Assembly (NCBI GenBank): GCA_012799755.1
Contig: JAAZKQ010000488.1
Coordinates: 1 to 10,859 of the forward strand
Direction of reading: 5' to 3'
Length of the DNA stretch: 10,859 bases
Origin: Lentisphaerota bacterium
Lineage (GTDB): Bacteria; Verrucomicrobiota; Lentisphaeria; Oligosphaerales; Oligosphaeraceae
Positions 1-6,055 of the stretch are shown in pieces. The position numbers and the translations under genes are program-made. Every line of letters begins with the position of its first letter. The first letter of the stretch is position 1. The notes beneath the pieces were generated by a model. That model saw nothing but the letters and a program-made list of their open reading frames with translations. It had not been told where the DNA came from and made no database searches.

Positions 1-109
1 AGGCGACAGAAAAACGCAAACACATCGGCCTTCCTACACCAAGCTGCCTACTCTCAAAAAAATCTGCGCAAATCTGCGACATCTGCGGATAAAAAATGTC
101 TGTTATCAA
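1..109 (-). repeat. Left arm of a 109-bp inverted repeat flanking the cyclase operon
   Basis: Read on the minus strand, this segment matches 5200-5308 of the plus strand without gaps, with five mismatches (window positions 10, 25, 39, 45 and 52). Positions 53-109 are identical to the other arm. The identical part contains three closely spaced copies of GCAGAT(G/T)T. The inner edge is sharp: the match begins with TTGATAACAG at 109 and stops abruptly toward the operon. The outer edge cannot be seen because the window starts inside the repeat. No transposase or integrase lies between the arms, so this is better described as a dispersed intergenic repeat than as an insertion sequence end. Confidence 0.9.
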
Positions 110-122
110 CCGGTGACCGGTT
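108..122 (-). terminator. Possible weak terminator hairpin after the five-gene operon
   Basis: AACCGG, a three-base loop and CCGGTT form a perfect 6-bp stem four bases past the stop codon of the last operon gene. On the minus strand a run of six T follows, but only about ten bases after the stem, inside the repeat arm. That gap makes classic Rho-independent termination doubtful. Confidence 0.3.
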
Positions 123-125
123 ACG

Positions 126-332
126 TCACCCTCCCCTGCCCGCAGCCCGGCGGCGCTGACAGCGCGTCGCCAGCCGACAACGAGCGCAGGCGCCCGGCAC
201 ATCACAGTCCTGCCGCACGCCGTCTTGGGCCGGTGACATCGCCACCGACCGCAAGCCCCGCGCGACGACGCCGGCCATCAGCGCGAGCAAGCCCGCGCGC
301 AAGCCGCTCTTGAGTATTTCCCGTCTAGTCAT
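126..332 (-). CDS. Small Tat-leader protein with a four-cysteine C-terminal motif
   Basis: A 68-residue protein. It opens with TRREILK, which fits the twin-arginine export consensus (S/T-R-R-x-F/I-L-K), followed by a hydrophobic stretch at about residues 12-24. The mature part is short and basic and carries Cys43, Cys49, Cys52 and Cys58, spaced C-x5-C-x2-C-x5-C. Four such cysteines could bind a metal or an iron-sulfur cluster, or be joined by disulfides after export; the sequence does not decide. The start at 332 was chosen because it places the twin arginine at the N terminus and overlaps the stop of the upstream gene in ATGACTAG, a layout typical of translational coupling. The open frame upstream (to 365) would only add 11 residues inside the neighbour. 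Small Tat-leader proteins with a Cys cluster beside propeller genes are, from memory, a recurring arrangement in PVC bacteria. No function is established. Confidence 0.75.
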   Translation of the reverse strand: MTRREILKSGLRAGLLALMAGVVARGLRSVAMSPAQDGVRQDCDVPGACARCRLATRCQRRRAAGRGG

Positions 333-987
333 GAACACTGAGCTCCCACTGGCGTACCCGACCATTAAGAGGTTGCAAATCAGACATATAGACCGTGTCT
401 TCGTGATGTATCAGCACGTAGTTGTGCTCCGAAGCGGATAAATTGGCCACGAGCACATTGAGCACGTCGCCCGACGGCGCATACAGCCGGGCCTGCCGCC
501 GACCCTTTTCCATGGTGAGGAAGCGCCCGCCGCTCAAGGCCGCGAAGCGCACGGGATTGCAACAGCCAGGCATGGGCTCCCGTGATTGCCATGAAGCGAT
601 GTACTCGCCCGTTGCCGGGTCCAGTTGCTCCAGGCGCCAGCGCCCGGGGTTGAGCACCCACAGTTCCCCTTCCGGGCTCACATCAAGCATAAAGGCCGCG
701 CCGGGAACCAACCAACCGCTTTCGCCGTAGGACTCCCAAGCGAGCTCACCGCTGTCCGTCTTTACCGCGTACACCCGGCGTTTTTCACGGTCACAGTGGA
801 ACTCCAGACCATTGATGGTCGGCGCCTGCGGCGCGGGGAAAACACGCGGCGCAGGAATAGGCGACAGCGGCAGTGCCGGCGGTGCCGGCGGTCGCGCCGT
901 CGCCGCACGCCAAAGCTGCCAGCCGCCTCCTGCAAGCATAAGGAGCCCCACGAGCAGCGCTATCGTTTGCAGTTTGCTCAATCTCAT
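325..987 (-). CDS. Membrane-anchored beta-propeller-like protein with GCCNP motif
   Basis: A 220-residue protein. Residues about 7-27 form a hydrophobic anchor or uncleaved signal, and residues 33-56 are a proline-rich linker, so the folded part should lie outside the cytoplasm. The rest has short beta-rich repeats resembling NHL or six-bladed propeller blades, for example SPEGELWVLNPG near residues 104-115 and DPATGEYIASW near 123-133. GCCNP at residues 141-145, followed by a blade ending in LTMEKG, is the feature I associate with a recurrent family of NHL-type proteins. At 220 residues it is shorter than a full six-bladed propeller, so it may have fewer blades or need a partner. ATG at 987 is preferred to the in-frame GTG at 996 because GGAGG (997-1001) sits nine bases before 987, whereas it directly abuts 996. 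It follows the PQQ-like gene by 41 bases and overlaps the Tat-leader gene by 8. Confidence 0.8.
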   Translation of the reverse strand: MRLSKLQTIALLVGLLMLAGGGWQLWRAATARPPAPPALPLSPIPAPRVFPAPQAPTINGLEFHCDREKRRVYAVKTDSGELAWESYGESGWLVPGAAFMLDVSPEGELWVLNPGRWRLEQLDPATGEYIASWQSREPMPGCCNPVRFAALSGGRFLTMEKGRRQARLYAPSGDVLNVLVANLSASEHNYVLIHHEDTVYMSDLQPLNGRVRQWELSVHD

Positions 988-996
988 TGTCGTCAC

Positions 997-1001
997 CCTC
1001 C
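997..1001 (-). promoter_or_regulatory. Ribosome binding site GGAGG deciding the GCCNP gene start
   Basis: On the minus strand GGAGG is followed by nine bases and then ATG at 987. The alternative GTG at 996 is immediately adjacent to the motif and so is unlikely to be used. Confidence 0.7.
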
Positions 1002-1028
1002 ATATTCCATGCCGCAGTGTCTATGACA

Positions 1029-2489
1029 TTACGGGGCATTCTTGACCGCCAAGCGGCTTTGCCGTCGGAGGTCCAGGCACGCCATGGCCTTGTCATCGCG
1101 CACAATCATCAAGCCGTCGGCCATGGCGATGGGTCCCCAGGAGTCCACGCCCGACAAAACGCGGTGACTGGCCAGCCGCTCAAAGACGCCCTGCTGATAA
1201 CGGTAGACCGACAACAGCCCCTCGTCATCAACAATCCACAAGCAACCATCAGCCACGAGAAAAGGCCCGATTCCAAAACGCTGTTCGCGACCGGAACTGG
1301 CGCTGACCGCCGGTAGCTGCGACGGGTCAGCCGCCACCAGCTGCGCCCGCAACGCCCCGGCATCTTTCGGCTGAATCGTAAACAACATGCCTTGATAATA
1401 TATCGGCGTTTGCTGTTCGCATGCCGGCGCCTGGGTGGCTTTCCAGCGGCCGAGTAGCCGCGCGCTCCACGCGCCGTCCTGGAAAACGACCTCCAGCAGC
1501 GCTGAGCCGGCGCCATAGCCGGCAGTGAGGAAAATGCGATTGTCGGCAAGCTGCACGGGCGACGGCGCCCACACGGGCGGCTGCCATTCGCGCGAACACC
1601 ACAGCAACTCGCCCGCTTCAGACACGCCGACCACGCCGCCGATGCCCGCATAGACATACTGACGGACGCCATGGAGGCACATGGGCACCACGGAGCCATG
1701 GGACATCTTCAGCCCCGGCGTATTGGCCAGCTGCCAACGGACCTCGCCGCTGCGCAGGTCCCGCGCCAGCAGCAACCACTCCTGTCCCGCCGGCGCCAGG
1801 ATGGCCGCTCCCTGGTCAATCAGCGGACATTGGCCGCTATACCACTGCGGCACTTCCGCGCCGTATTCACGCACCAAGTCGCAGCCCCAGAGAAAGTCGC
1901 CGCTAATGGCGTCGCTAGCCATGACGTGCGCCTGTGGCCCAAGGGTCACCACGGTATTTTCAGCTACGGCGGGAATGGTGCGTGACTTGCCGTGGTTGCG
2001 GCGCATGGGATTGCGATAGCCGCGACGCCAGAGCTCGCGACCATCGGCCAGCACGAAGCAGCGCAAGGCATCGGCTTCTTCCTCTTCGAGATGATCCAGT
2101 ACATACACCCGACCATAGGCCACGGCGGGCGCGGCGTAGCCCTCACCCAGACTCTGTCGCCAGAGCACCCGTGGCCCATCGGCGCCCCAATCAGTCTGCA
2201 AGGGCGGCGCAGCAGCGGCGATGTTGTCTCGCGCCGGTCCGCGAAAGCCCGGCCAGGGCTCGCCATCATCAAACGCGATGCCGTCATCAGCCAGTTTGCG
2301 CTCAAAGAGCTCGCCGATGGTCACAACGACTGTCTTGCTCTGGCGTTGCTCAGAACCGTCCAGACCGGGTGCGGCATAGACCAGCCCGAGCTCGGGCTGA
2401 TAGCTGACATAGGCATGTATGCCCATTGCGGCTGTCAGCAGGCACAAGCCGGTAAAAATGATCAGTATGCTATGGGCAGTCGTGCTCAC
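1029..2489 (-). CDS. Membrane-anchored PQQ-like beta-propeller protein
   Basis: A 486-residue protein from the GTG at 2489. Residues about 7-27 are a single hydrophobic segment, so the bulk should be extracytoplasmic and anchored by its N terminus. After a charged spacer, WPGFRGPARDN (residues 79-89) opens the propeller domain, a phrase typical of PQQ-like propellers in PVC bacteria. Repeated blades follow, including GRVYVLD, DLRSGEVRW, ADNRIFLTAGY, ADGCLWIVDDEG and ADGLMIVRDDKAMACLDL. Nothing shows that it binds PQQ or has enzyme activity; many such proteins are scaffolds, and the BamB fold is similar. The open frame continues upstream to 2573, but those 28 residues lie inside the cyclase gene. 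GTG at 2489 overlaps the upstream TGA in GTGA and has AAGGA (2494-2498) four bases ahead, so coupling to the cyclase gene is likely. Confidence 0.88.
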   Translation of the reverse strand: MSTTAHSILIIFTGLCLLTAAMGIHAYVSYQPELGLVYAAPGLDGSEQRQSKTVVVTIGELFERKLADDGIAFDDGEPWPGFRGPARDNIAAAAPPLQTDWGADGPRVLWRQSLGEGYAAPAVAYGRVYVLDHLEEEEADALRCFVLADGRELWRRGYRNPMRRNHGKSRTIPAVAENTVVTLGPQAHVMASDAISGDFLWGCDLVREYGAEVPQWYSGQCPLIDQGAAILAPAGQEWLLLARDLRSGEVRWQLANTPGLKMSHGSVVPMCLHGVRQYVYAGIGGVVGVSEAGELLWCSREWQPPVWAPSPVQLADNRIFLTAGYGAGSALLEVVFQDGAWSARLLGRWKATQAPACEQQTPIYYQGMLFTIQPKDAGALRAQLVAADPSQLPAVSASSGREQRFGIGPFLVADGCLWIVDDEGLLSVYRYQQGVFERLASHRVLSGVDSWGPIAMADGLMIVRDDKAMACLDLRRQSRLAVKNAP

Positions 2490-4258
2490 AGGTTCCTTCG
2501 ACACGCTTGCGCGTGCAGTTTGTCCAAGGCCCGAACCAGAAAAACCAGCGGGTAGAGTTCTTCGGAATACCACAGCTGTGAGAAATATAACCCCACGGGC
2601 TCAATCGGCAGAGATTGACGCTCTTGCAGATACGGTCGCAACCAGGCCACGCCGCGGCCTAGCGCCTCGCCGCAGCCCGGCTGCTCCGCCAAGGCCGTTA
2701 GGGCCCGCGCCGTGAAAATCAGCTTTGCGTGCGTGCCCTGGGCAGTGCCCCAGCCGCCATCGGCACCCTGTGTCCGCAGCAGATAGTCCCGCGCCCGCGC
2801 TGTCAGGTCGCTATCCATGCCGACGAGGTTTTCCAGCACCACAGCCGTGCCATAGACAGGCGCCAGCAGGTCGTCGGCCTGCTGATCGCCAAACCACAAT
2901 GGCACAAATGACCCGTCCGCGCGCTGCTGTGATGACAAGTAAGCCAGCAGGCGTCGGCGCGACCGCATGACGCGGCGACGCAGCGATGGCGGCAGGCGGT
3001 CCTGCCAGCAACTCAGCGCCCGATAGGCGTGGGAGCTCAAATCCGGACAGCTGCGGTCAAAGGGCAATTTGCCCCAGCCGCGACAGAAAGTCGGCATGCC
3101 GCCATCGCGATTCTGAAGCCCTAGCAGCCACTCGCAGCCACGGATGACCTCCGGCCCCGGCGATTCGTCAGCGTCGGTGAGATGGTGAAGCGCGATAAGC
3201 GCAGCGGCGCTGTCGTCGGCATCAGGCACGGCGCCGATCAGCGGCGTCCAGCCCCAGCCGCCGGGACGCGCAGCGGTAAAGGGATGCACCTGAGCGAACT
3301 GCCGCTGGCGGAGAGTCGCTGCCAATGCCTGGCGCTCCGGCGCCGACAGCGTGTCGGCCAGCGCCCGCGCGGCCAACGCAGTCACCCATTGATCAAGATT
3401 GCGATCAATGGGCCAGGACCCGTCGTCCCGACAGGTCCGCGCCAGAAAATCTTCCGCGGCGACCGCCACGGAATGCTCGCCCCGCCCGGCCTCGCAAAGG
3501 CAGAGCAGGCAGAACGCCGTCAATGGGGCGGCTTCCAAAAAGCCACCGGACGCCGGCTGCTTAGCTTCCAGACCCCGCAACACTGGCGCAATCAGTGCCC
3601 GGCGCAACTGCCAGATCACGCCGCCGCGACAGGCCTCATGCTGGGCAAGTCCCACCGCTATTAGCGCCGGTATGGCATAGCTGACCACCTGGACATTCAT
3701 GACGCTCAACAGCCGCTGTGGCAACACCGCCAACTCAAAGGGCAAGCGCGGTATGCCCTGCCAGGCCGGGCGACCGGCGCCAAACAGACCGCTGGCCGCA
3801 CAGAGAGCCAATATCGGCACGGAAAAAGTCCTATCTCGACCATATTTAGCCAGGATGCCCGCGCGGATCGCCTGCGGCGTGACGGCGCCAAATTCTCTCG
3901 TCAGCCATTGCTCAGCGCGTTGTGCGGCAACAGCCTGCTCCGGCGCGTTATGTAATGCCGCATAGGCCAGCAGGGTCGCAGTGACATTCGCCGGCGACTC
4001 CGGGCTGTCGCCCCAGCCGCCATCGGCAAGCTGCGTCCGCGCCAACCAGGCACGCGCACGACCAATGAGCGCACTATGCCGTTCGGCTGATTTGCGGTTC
4101 AACGCCACCACTGCCGTCGCCGTCCCCACCGCCGATGAGGACAGCACGCTGCGCCAGGCACCGTCGTCACCACGCCGCGCCAGCAGCTTCTCCCGCCAGT
4201 GTTGGCGGTAATCATGTAGTTCGTCGCGAAGGTCGCGAATGTTCGTAGTACGTACCAT
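2486..4258 (-). CDS. Squalene-hopene-cyclase-like terpene cyclase family protein
   Basis: A 590-residue alpha/alpha-barrel protein of the squalene cyclase/prenyltransferase superfamily, close in length to hopene cyclases (about 630 residues). QW-like repeats occur throughout: LADGGWG (77-83), RDDGSW (277-282), PGGWGW (332-337), NRDGGMP (383-389), RADGSF (446-451) and GADGGWG (498-504). PDADDSAAALIAL (345-357) supplies a D346-A-D-D349 motif at the place of the catalytic DxDD acid of class II terpene cyclases. Phrases such as RTFSVPIL, PASGGFLEA and WGKLPFDRS, and a C-terminal aromatic block (GLYFSQLWYSEELYP), match a PVC-type family I recognise that is distinct from canonical HpnF. The DxDD suggests proton-initiated cyclisation could be retained, but substrate and product are unknown. 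Start ATG 4258 is one base after the previous TAA. A structural partner role for the upstream protein is plausible. Confidence 0.85.
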   Translation of the reverse strand: MVRTTNIRDLRDELHDYRQHWREKLLARRGDDGAWRSVLSSSAVGTATAVVALNRKSAERHSALIGRARAWLARTQLADGGWGDSPESPANVTATLLAYAALHNAPEQAVAAQRAEQWLTREFGAVTPQAIRAGILAKYGRDRTFSVPILALCAASGLFGAGRPAWQGIPRLPFELAVLPQRLLSVMNVQVVSYAIPALIAVGLAQHEACRGGVIWQLRRALIAPVLRGLEAKQPASGGFLEAAPLTAFCLLCLCEAGRGEHSVAVAAEDFLARTCRDDGSWPIDRNLDQWVTALAARALADTLSAPERQALAATLRQRQFAQVHPFTAARPGGWGWTPLIGAVPDADDSAAALIALHHLTDADESPGPEVIRGCEWLLGLQNRDGGMPTFCRGWGKLPFDRSCPDLSSHAYRALSCWQDRLPPSLRRRVMRSRRRLLAYLSSQQRADGSFVPLWFGDQQADDLLAPVYGTAVVLENLVGMDSDLTARARDYLLRTQGADGGWGTAQGTHAKLIFTARALTALAEQPGCGEALGRGVAWLRPYLQERQSLPIEPVGLYFSQLWYSEELYPLVFLVRALDKLHAQACRRNL

Positions 4259-4259
4259 C

Positions 4260-5168
4260 TTAGAGCACCCCCATGGTCAGTAGGCCATAGGTCGTATATT
4301 CGAGGTCGGCAACACTGTCACCCGGGCCGGCGCTGAAACCGCCGGCTGCCGTAAAGGCGTCGTAGAGAAAGGCACGCGGCGAATGCGCCGGTCGCCGACC
4401 GTGGAGCGACAGCGCAAAGCATGCCGTGGCAGTGGAAAGCAAATCACCGGTCGGAGCAGCCGCCACGGCGGGGAAAGAGCCGTCAGGTCGTTGCAAAGCG
4501 GCAAAAGCGTCGAAAGCCGCTGCGTCAACCTCAATGCCGCCGTGACCATAGCGCGCCAGAACCAATGCCGCGCTCGTGGCATTGACACTCGCTGTCAAAG
4601 CGCCACGCTCATTGCTGAACAGGCCGGAGGACAACTGATAGGGCCGCAGATCGGCGCCTTGCCAAGGCAACCCGGCGTCCTGCGTCAGGCACAGCGCCAG
4701 AAATTGCGAATACGGCGATGTCGCGTCGTGGTTGGGGAAACGCCTGGAATCGCCCGTGGTCAGCAGCTCTCGCGCCGCGTCACGCCAATCCTTGGGCAAC
4801 GCCCTCGCCAGGGGCAACAGCGCCGCAGCGTCACGCAAGCCCGGCGCGATACGCAGAAATGCCAGGAGCATCCGCGAGCGCAGGAGGCAGAGCAGATGCA
4901 CCAAATCAAGCGTCCGTGGCTCCTGGTCAGCCAGCGCCGCATCCAGCCGCCCGAGATCAAGACGCACCTCAAGGACGCTCGCCAGCAGCAGCCCGAACAT
5001 GCCGTAATAGCCGTCCGCCACGCCGGCGCGATTGACAAAACCGCCGCTGTCATGCTGCTGACTGGCCACGAACTCCGCCATGGCACGCATCGCCTCCGGC
5101 GCGCAGAGCTCGCAGCCGCGGCGCAAGGTTTGATAAAGTTGACGGGTAATGCTGTCCACTTTGCTCAT
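4260..5168 (-). CDS. Prenyltransferase-beta/squalene-cyclase-like repeat protein
   Basis: A 302-residue soluble-looking protein, first gene of the operon. It carries alpha/alpha-toroid repeats of the prenyltransferase beta-subunit/squalene oxidase type: ASQQHDSGGF (35-44) with a following YYGMFGLL helix, SGLFSNERG (181-189), AALQRPDGSF (223-232), and a C-terminal GGFSAGPGDS plus DLEYTTYGLL (276-297). The closing block resembles the last repeat of Rab-type prenyltransferase beta subunits, but I do not find the D-x-C...H zinc-ligand set, nor a DxDD motif. It is therefore unlikely to be a protein prenyltransferase or, alone, a class II cyclase. At about half the size of the next gene product, it may be a small homologue that pairs with it. 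ATG 5168 is preferred over 5183 because AGGA lies six bases upstream. Its stop and the next start are separated by one base (TAA-G-ATG). Confidence 0.8.
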   Translation of the reverse strand: MSKVDSITRQLYQTLRRGCELCAPEAMRAMAEFVASQQHDSGGFVNRAGVADGYYGMFGLLLASVLEVRLDLGRLDAALADQEPRTLDLVHLLCLLRSRMLLAFLRIAPGLRDAAALLPLARALPKDWRDAARELLTTGDSRRFPNHDATSPYSQFLALCLTQDAGLPWQGADLRPYQLSSGLFSNERGALTASVNATSAALVLARYGHGGIEVDAAAFDAFAALQRPDGSFPAVAAAPTGDLLSTATACFALSLHGRRPAHSPRAFLYDAFTAAGGFSAGPGDSVADLEYTTYGLLTMGVL

Positions 5169-5184
5169 CCTCAGTCCTGTCAAT

Positions 5185-5205
5185 GTAAGCGATCAGCGAT
5201 TGATA
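5185..5205. repeat. 21-bp sequence shared with 10765-10785
   Basis: GTAAGCG followed by (A/G)TCAGCGATTGATA occurs here and at 10765-10785 with one difference. Both copies lie on the plus strand upstream of a minus-strand gene. Here it overlaps the first six bases of the inverted-repeat arm, so the repeat unit on this side may start at 5185 rather than 5200. Confidence 0.6.
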
Positions 5206-5308
5206 ACAGACATTTTTTATCCGCAGATGTCGCAGATTTGCGCAGATTTTTTTGAGGGTAGGCTGCTTGATGTAGGAAGGCCGGTGTGTTTGCGTTTTCC
5301 TGTCGCCT
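5200..5308 (+). repeat. Right arm of the 109-bp inverted repeat
   Basis: This arm is the reverse complement of 1-109 at 104 of 109 positions with no gaps. It contains GCAGATGT (5223-5230), GCAGATTT (5232-5239) and GCAGATTT (5242-5249), a short internal repeat, followed by a run of T. It starts 32 bases before the first operon start codon, so the promoter of the five-gene operon must lie within or beyond this repeat, or else in the short 5169-5199 gap. The sequence continues into hairpin repeats at 5315-5424, which may be part of a longer repeat whose left counterpart falls outside the window. Confidence 0.9.
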
Positions 5309-5314
5309 CTTTGG

Positions 5315-5330
5315 TTTTCAGCGCTGAAAA
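5315..5330. repeat. Perfect 16-bp palindrome
   Basis: TTTTCAGC is followed directly by its reverse complement GCTGAAAA. It overlaps a second possible hairpin, GCGCT-GAAAA-AGCGC at 5321-5335. It lies in gene-free DNA between the divergent cyclase operon and the membrane-protein/purO unit. Confidence 0.7.
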
Positions 5331-5348
5331 AGCGCGAAGCATACCCAG

Positions 5349-5424
5349 CCCAGGACAAGCCGCGCTGAAAGCGCGCGACGCCCTGGGTAAGCGTCCCACC
5401 CGAATTTGCACGCTGTAAGCGTGC
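5349..5424. repeat. Cluster of GCT-GNA-AGC hairpins
   Basis: Two perfect hairpins share a triloop form: CGCGCT-GAA-AGCGCG at 5361-5375 and GCACGCT-GTA-AGCGTGC at 5408-5424. The first is enclosed by an outer pair, CCCAGG at 5349-5354 and CCTGGG at 5382-5387, giving a nested stem. Two similar elements occur at 7810-7822 and 7854-7870. They look like a dispersed intergenic hairpin family rather than terminators, because no T-tracts follow. Confidence 0.65.
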
Positions 5425-5488
5425 GACATAGTAAATACGAAAGATGGTTTCCATTGCAAAGCAACAGGGAACGGCCAATTATCAAAGA

Positions 5489-5502
5489 GTGACCCAGGTC
5501 AC
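5489..5502. promoter_or_regulatory. Operator-like palindrome upstream of the purO unit
   Basis: GTGACC-CA-GGTCAC is a perfect 6+6 inverted repeat with a two-base centre, 108 bases before the start of the membrane-protein gene. Its size and symmetry fit a dimeric repressor site. A possible -10 box lies about 55 bases downstream. The regulator is not identifiable from this window. Confidence 0.4.
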
Positions 5503-5557
5503 ACATTGCCCCAGTATCATCACCGGGCGCACTCGGCGCAGGCGCCATTGTTCAGGC

Positions 5558-5563
5558 TATATT
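5558..5563 (+). promoter_or_regulatory. Possible -10 box (TATATT)
   Basis: TATATT stands out in otherwise GC-rich DNA 47 bases before the GTG of the membrane-protein gene. No convincing -35 is found 16-18 bases upstream, so this is only a candidate. Confidence 0.25.
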
Positions 5564-5610
5564 AGGGTCTCTGCCTTCTGATCAAAGAGCTATCGGAAAG
5601 TCCCTCCACC

Positions 5611-6012
5611 GTGAATCTCCCCGCACTCGGCATTCTCAGCATCGGCAGTTGTGCTTTGCTGATCGCTGCATTTCAGCATCGGCGCCTATCCATCCACACT
5701 GATGATGAAGCCCCCCATGACCGCGCTATGCCGTGGAATCTTTACACCGAGGCAGGCGTGATTATCATGCTGACTTTCGCCGGTCTTTTTTTCGCTTCGC
5801 AGTTCCTCAGCCAACGCGAACACGTCATCTTCTGCAGCGCCCTCATGGCCATGCTGAGCATCCTCGGTAGCCATAACCGTCTGCGTGTGTCTCTCCGCGA
5901 TTGCAAGATTGTTGAACAGGCCCGCCGATCTATTCTCATCAACCACCTCTTTTTCTGTTGCGCCATGGGCTGCTTCATGGGCGGACTCCTCCTCCTGATT
6001 TTTGACCGCTAG
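5611..6012 (+). CDS. Small multi-pass membrane protein of unknown function
   Basis: A 133-residue protein from a GTG start. Hydrophobic segments at about residues 4-22, 45-63, 72-87 and 111-130 suggest three or four membrane passes. Between the first two is a charged loop with HTDDEAPHDR, and before the last is a basic stretch (RLRVSLRDCKIVEQARR). Cysteines cluster near the end (Cys116, Cys117, Cys121). Codon third positions are strongly C/G-biased, as in neighbouring genes, which supports a real gene. No clear Shine-Dalgarno sequence precedes the GTG (only GGAAAG about 10 bases away), and no in-frame ATG near the N terminus offers a better start. It lies 43 bases upstream of purO on the same strand and is probably co-transcribed with it. 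I do not recognise a family, and a link to purine metabolism is only positional. Confidence 0.7.
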   Translation: MNLPALGILSIGSCALLIAAFQHRRLSIHTDDEAPHDRAMPWNLYTEAGVIIMLTFAGLFFASQFLSQREHVIFCSALMAMLSILGSHNRLRVSLRDCKIVEQARRSILINHLFFCCAMGCFMGGLLLLIFDR

Positions 6013-6043
6013 ACCTCTTTTTATTTCACCCAACCTGCAAGCA

Positions 6044-6048
6044 AAGGA
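6044..6048 (+). promoter_or_regulatory. Ribosome binding site deciding the purO start
   Basis: AAGGA lies seven bases before ATG 6056 but only one base before the in-frame ATG 6050. This favours 6056, which gives the N terminus MYVGR expected for this family. Confidence 0.7.
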
Positions 6049-6055
6049 CATGATT

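Noticed and set aside
113..313. 66-codon plus-strand frame at the left end
   Set aside because: Antisense to the Tat-leader gene, with Pro/Arg/Ser-rich shadow composition.
2490..2573. Longer start for the PQQ-like protein
   Set aside because: The extra 28 residues are wholly inside the cyclase gene and precede the membrane anchor; the GTG at 2489 has the ribosome binding site and the overlapping stop/start.
5221..5250. CRISPR-like array from the spaced GCAGAT repeats
   Set aside because: Units are only eight bases at 9-10 base spacing, with no spacers and no cas genes.
4383..5255. 290-codon plus-strand open frame opposite the first operon gene
   Set aside because: It is antisense to a gene with clear repeat motifs, is rich in Arg and Gln as shadow frames of GC-rich genes are, and has no ribosome binding site or family-like content.
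1..5308. Composite transposon or insertion sequence bounded by the inverted repeats
   Set aside because: No transposase or integrase lies between the arms, and target duplications cannot be judged because the left outer edge is outside the window.
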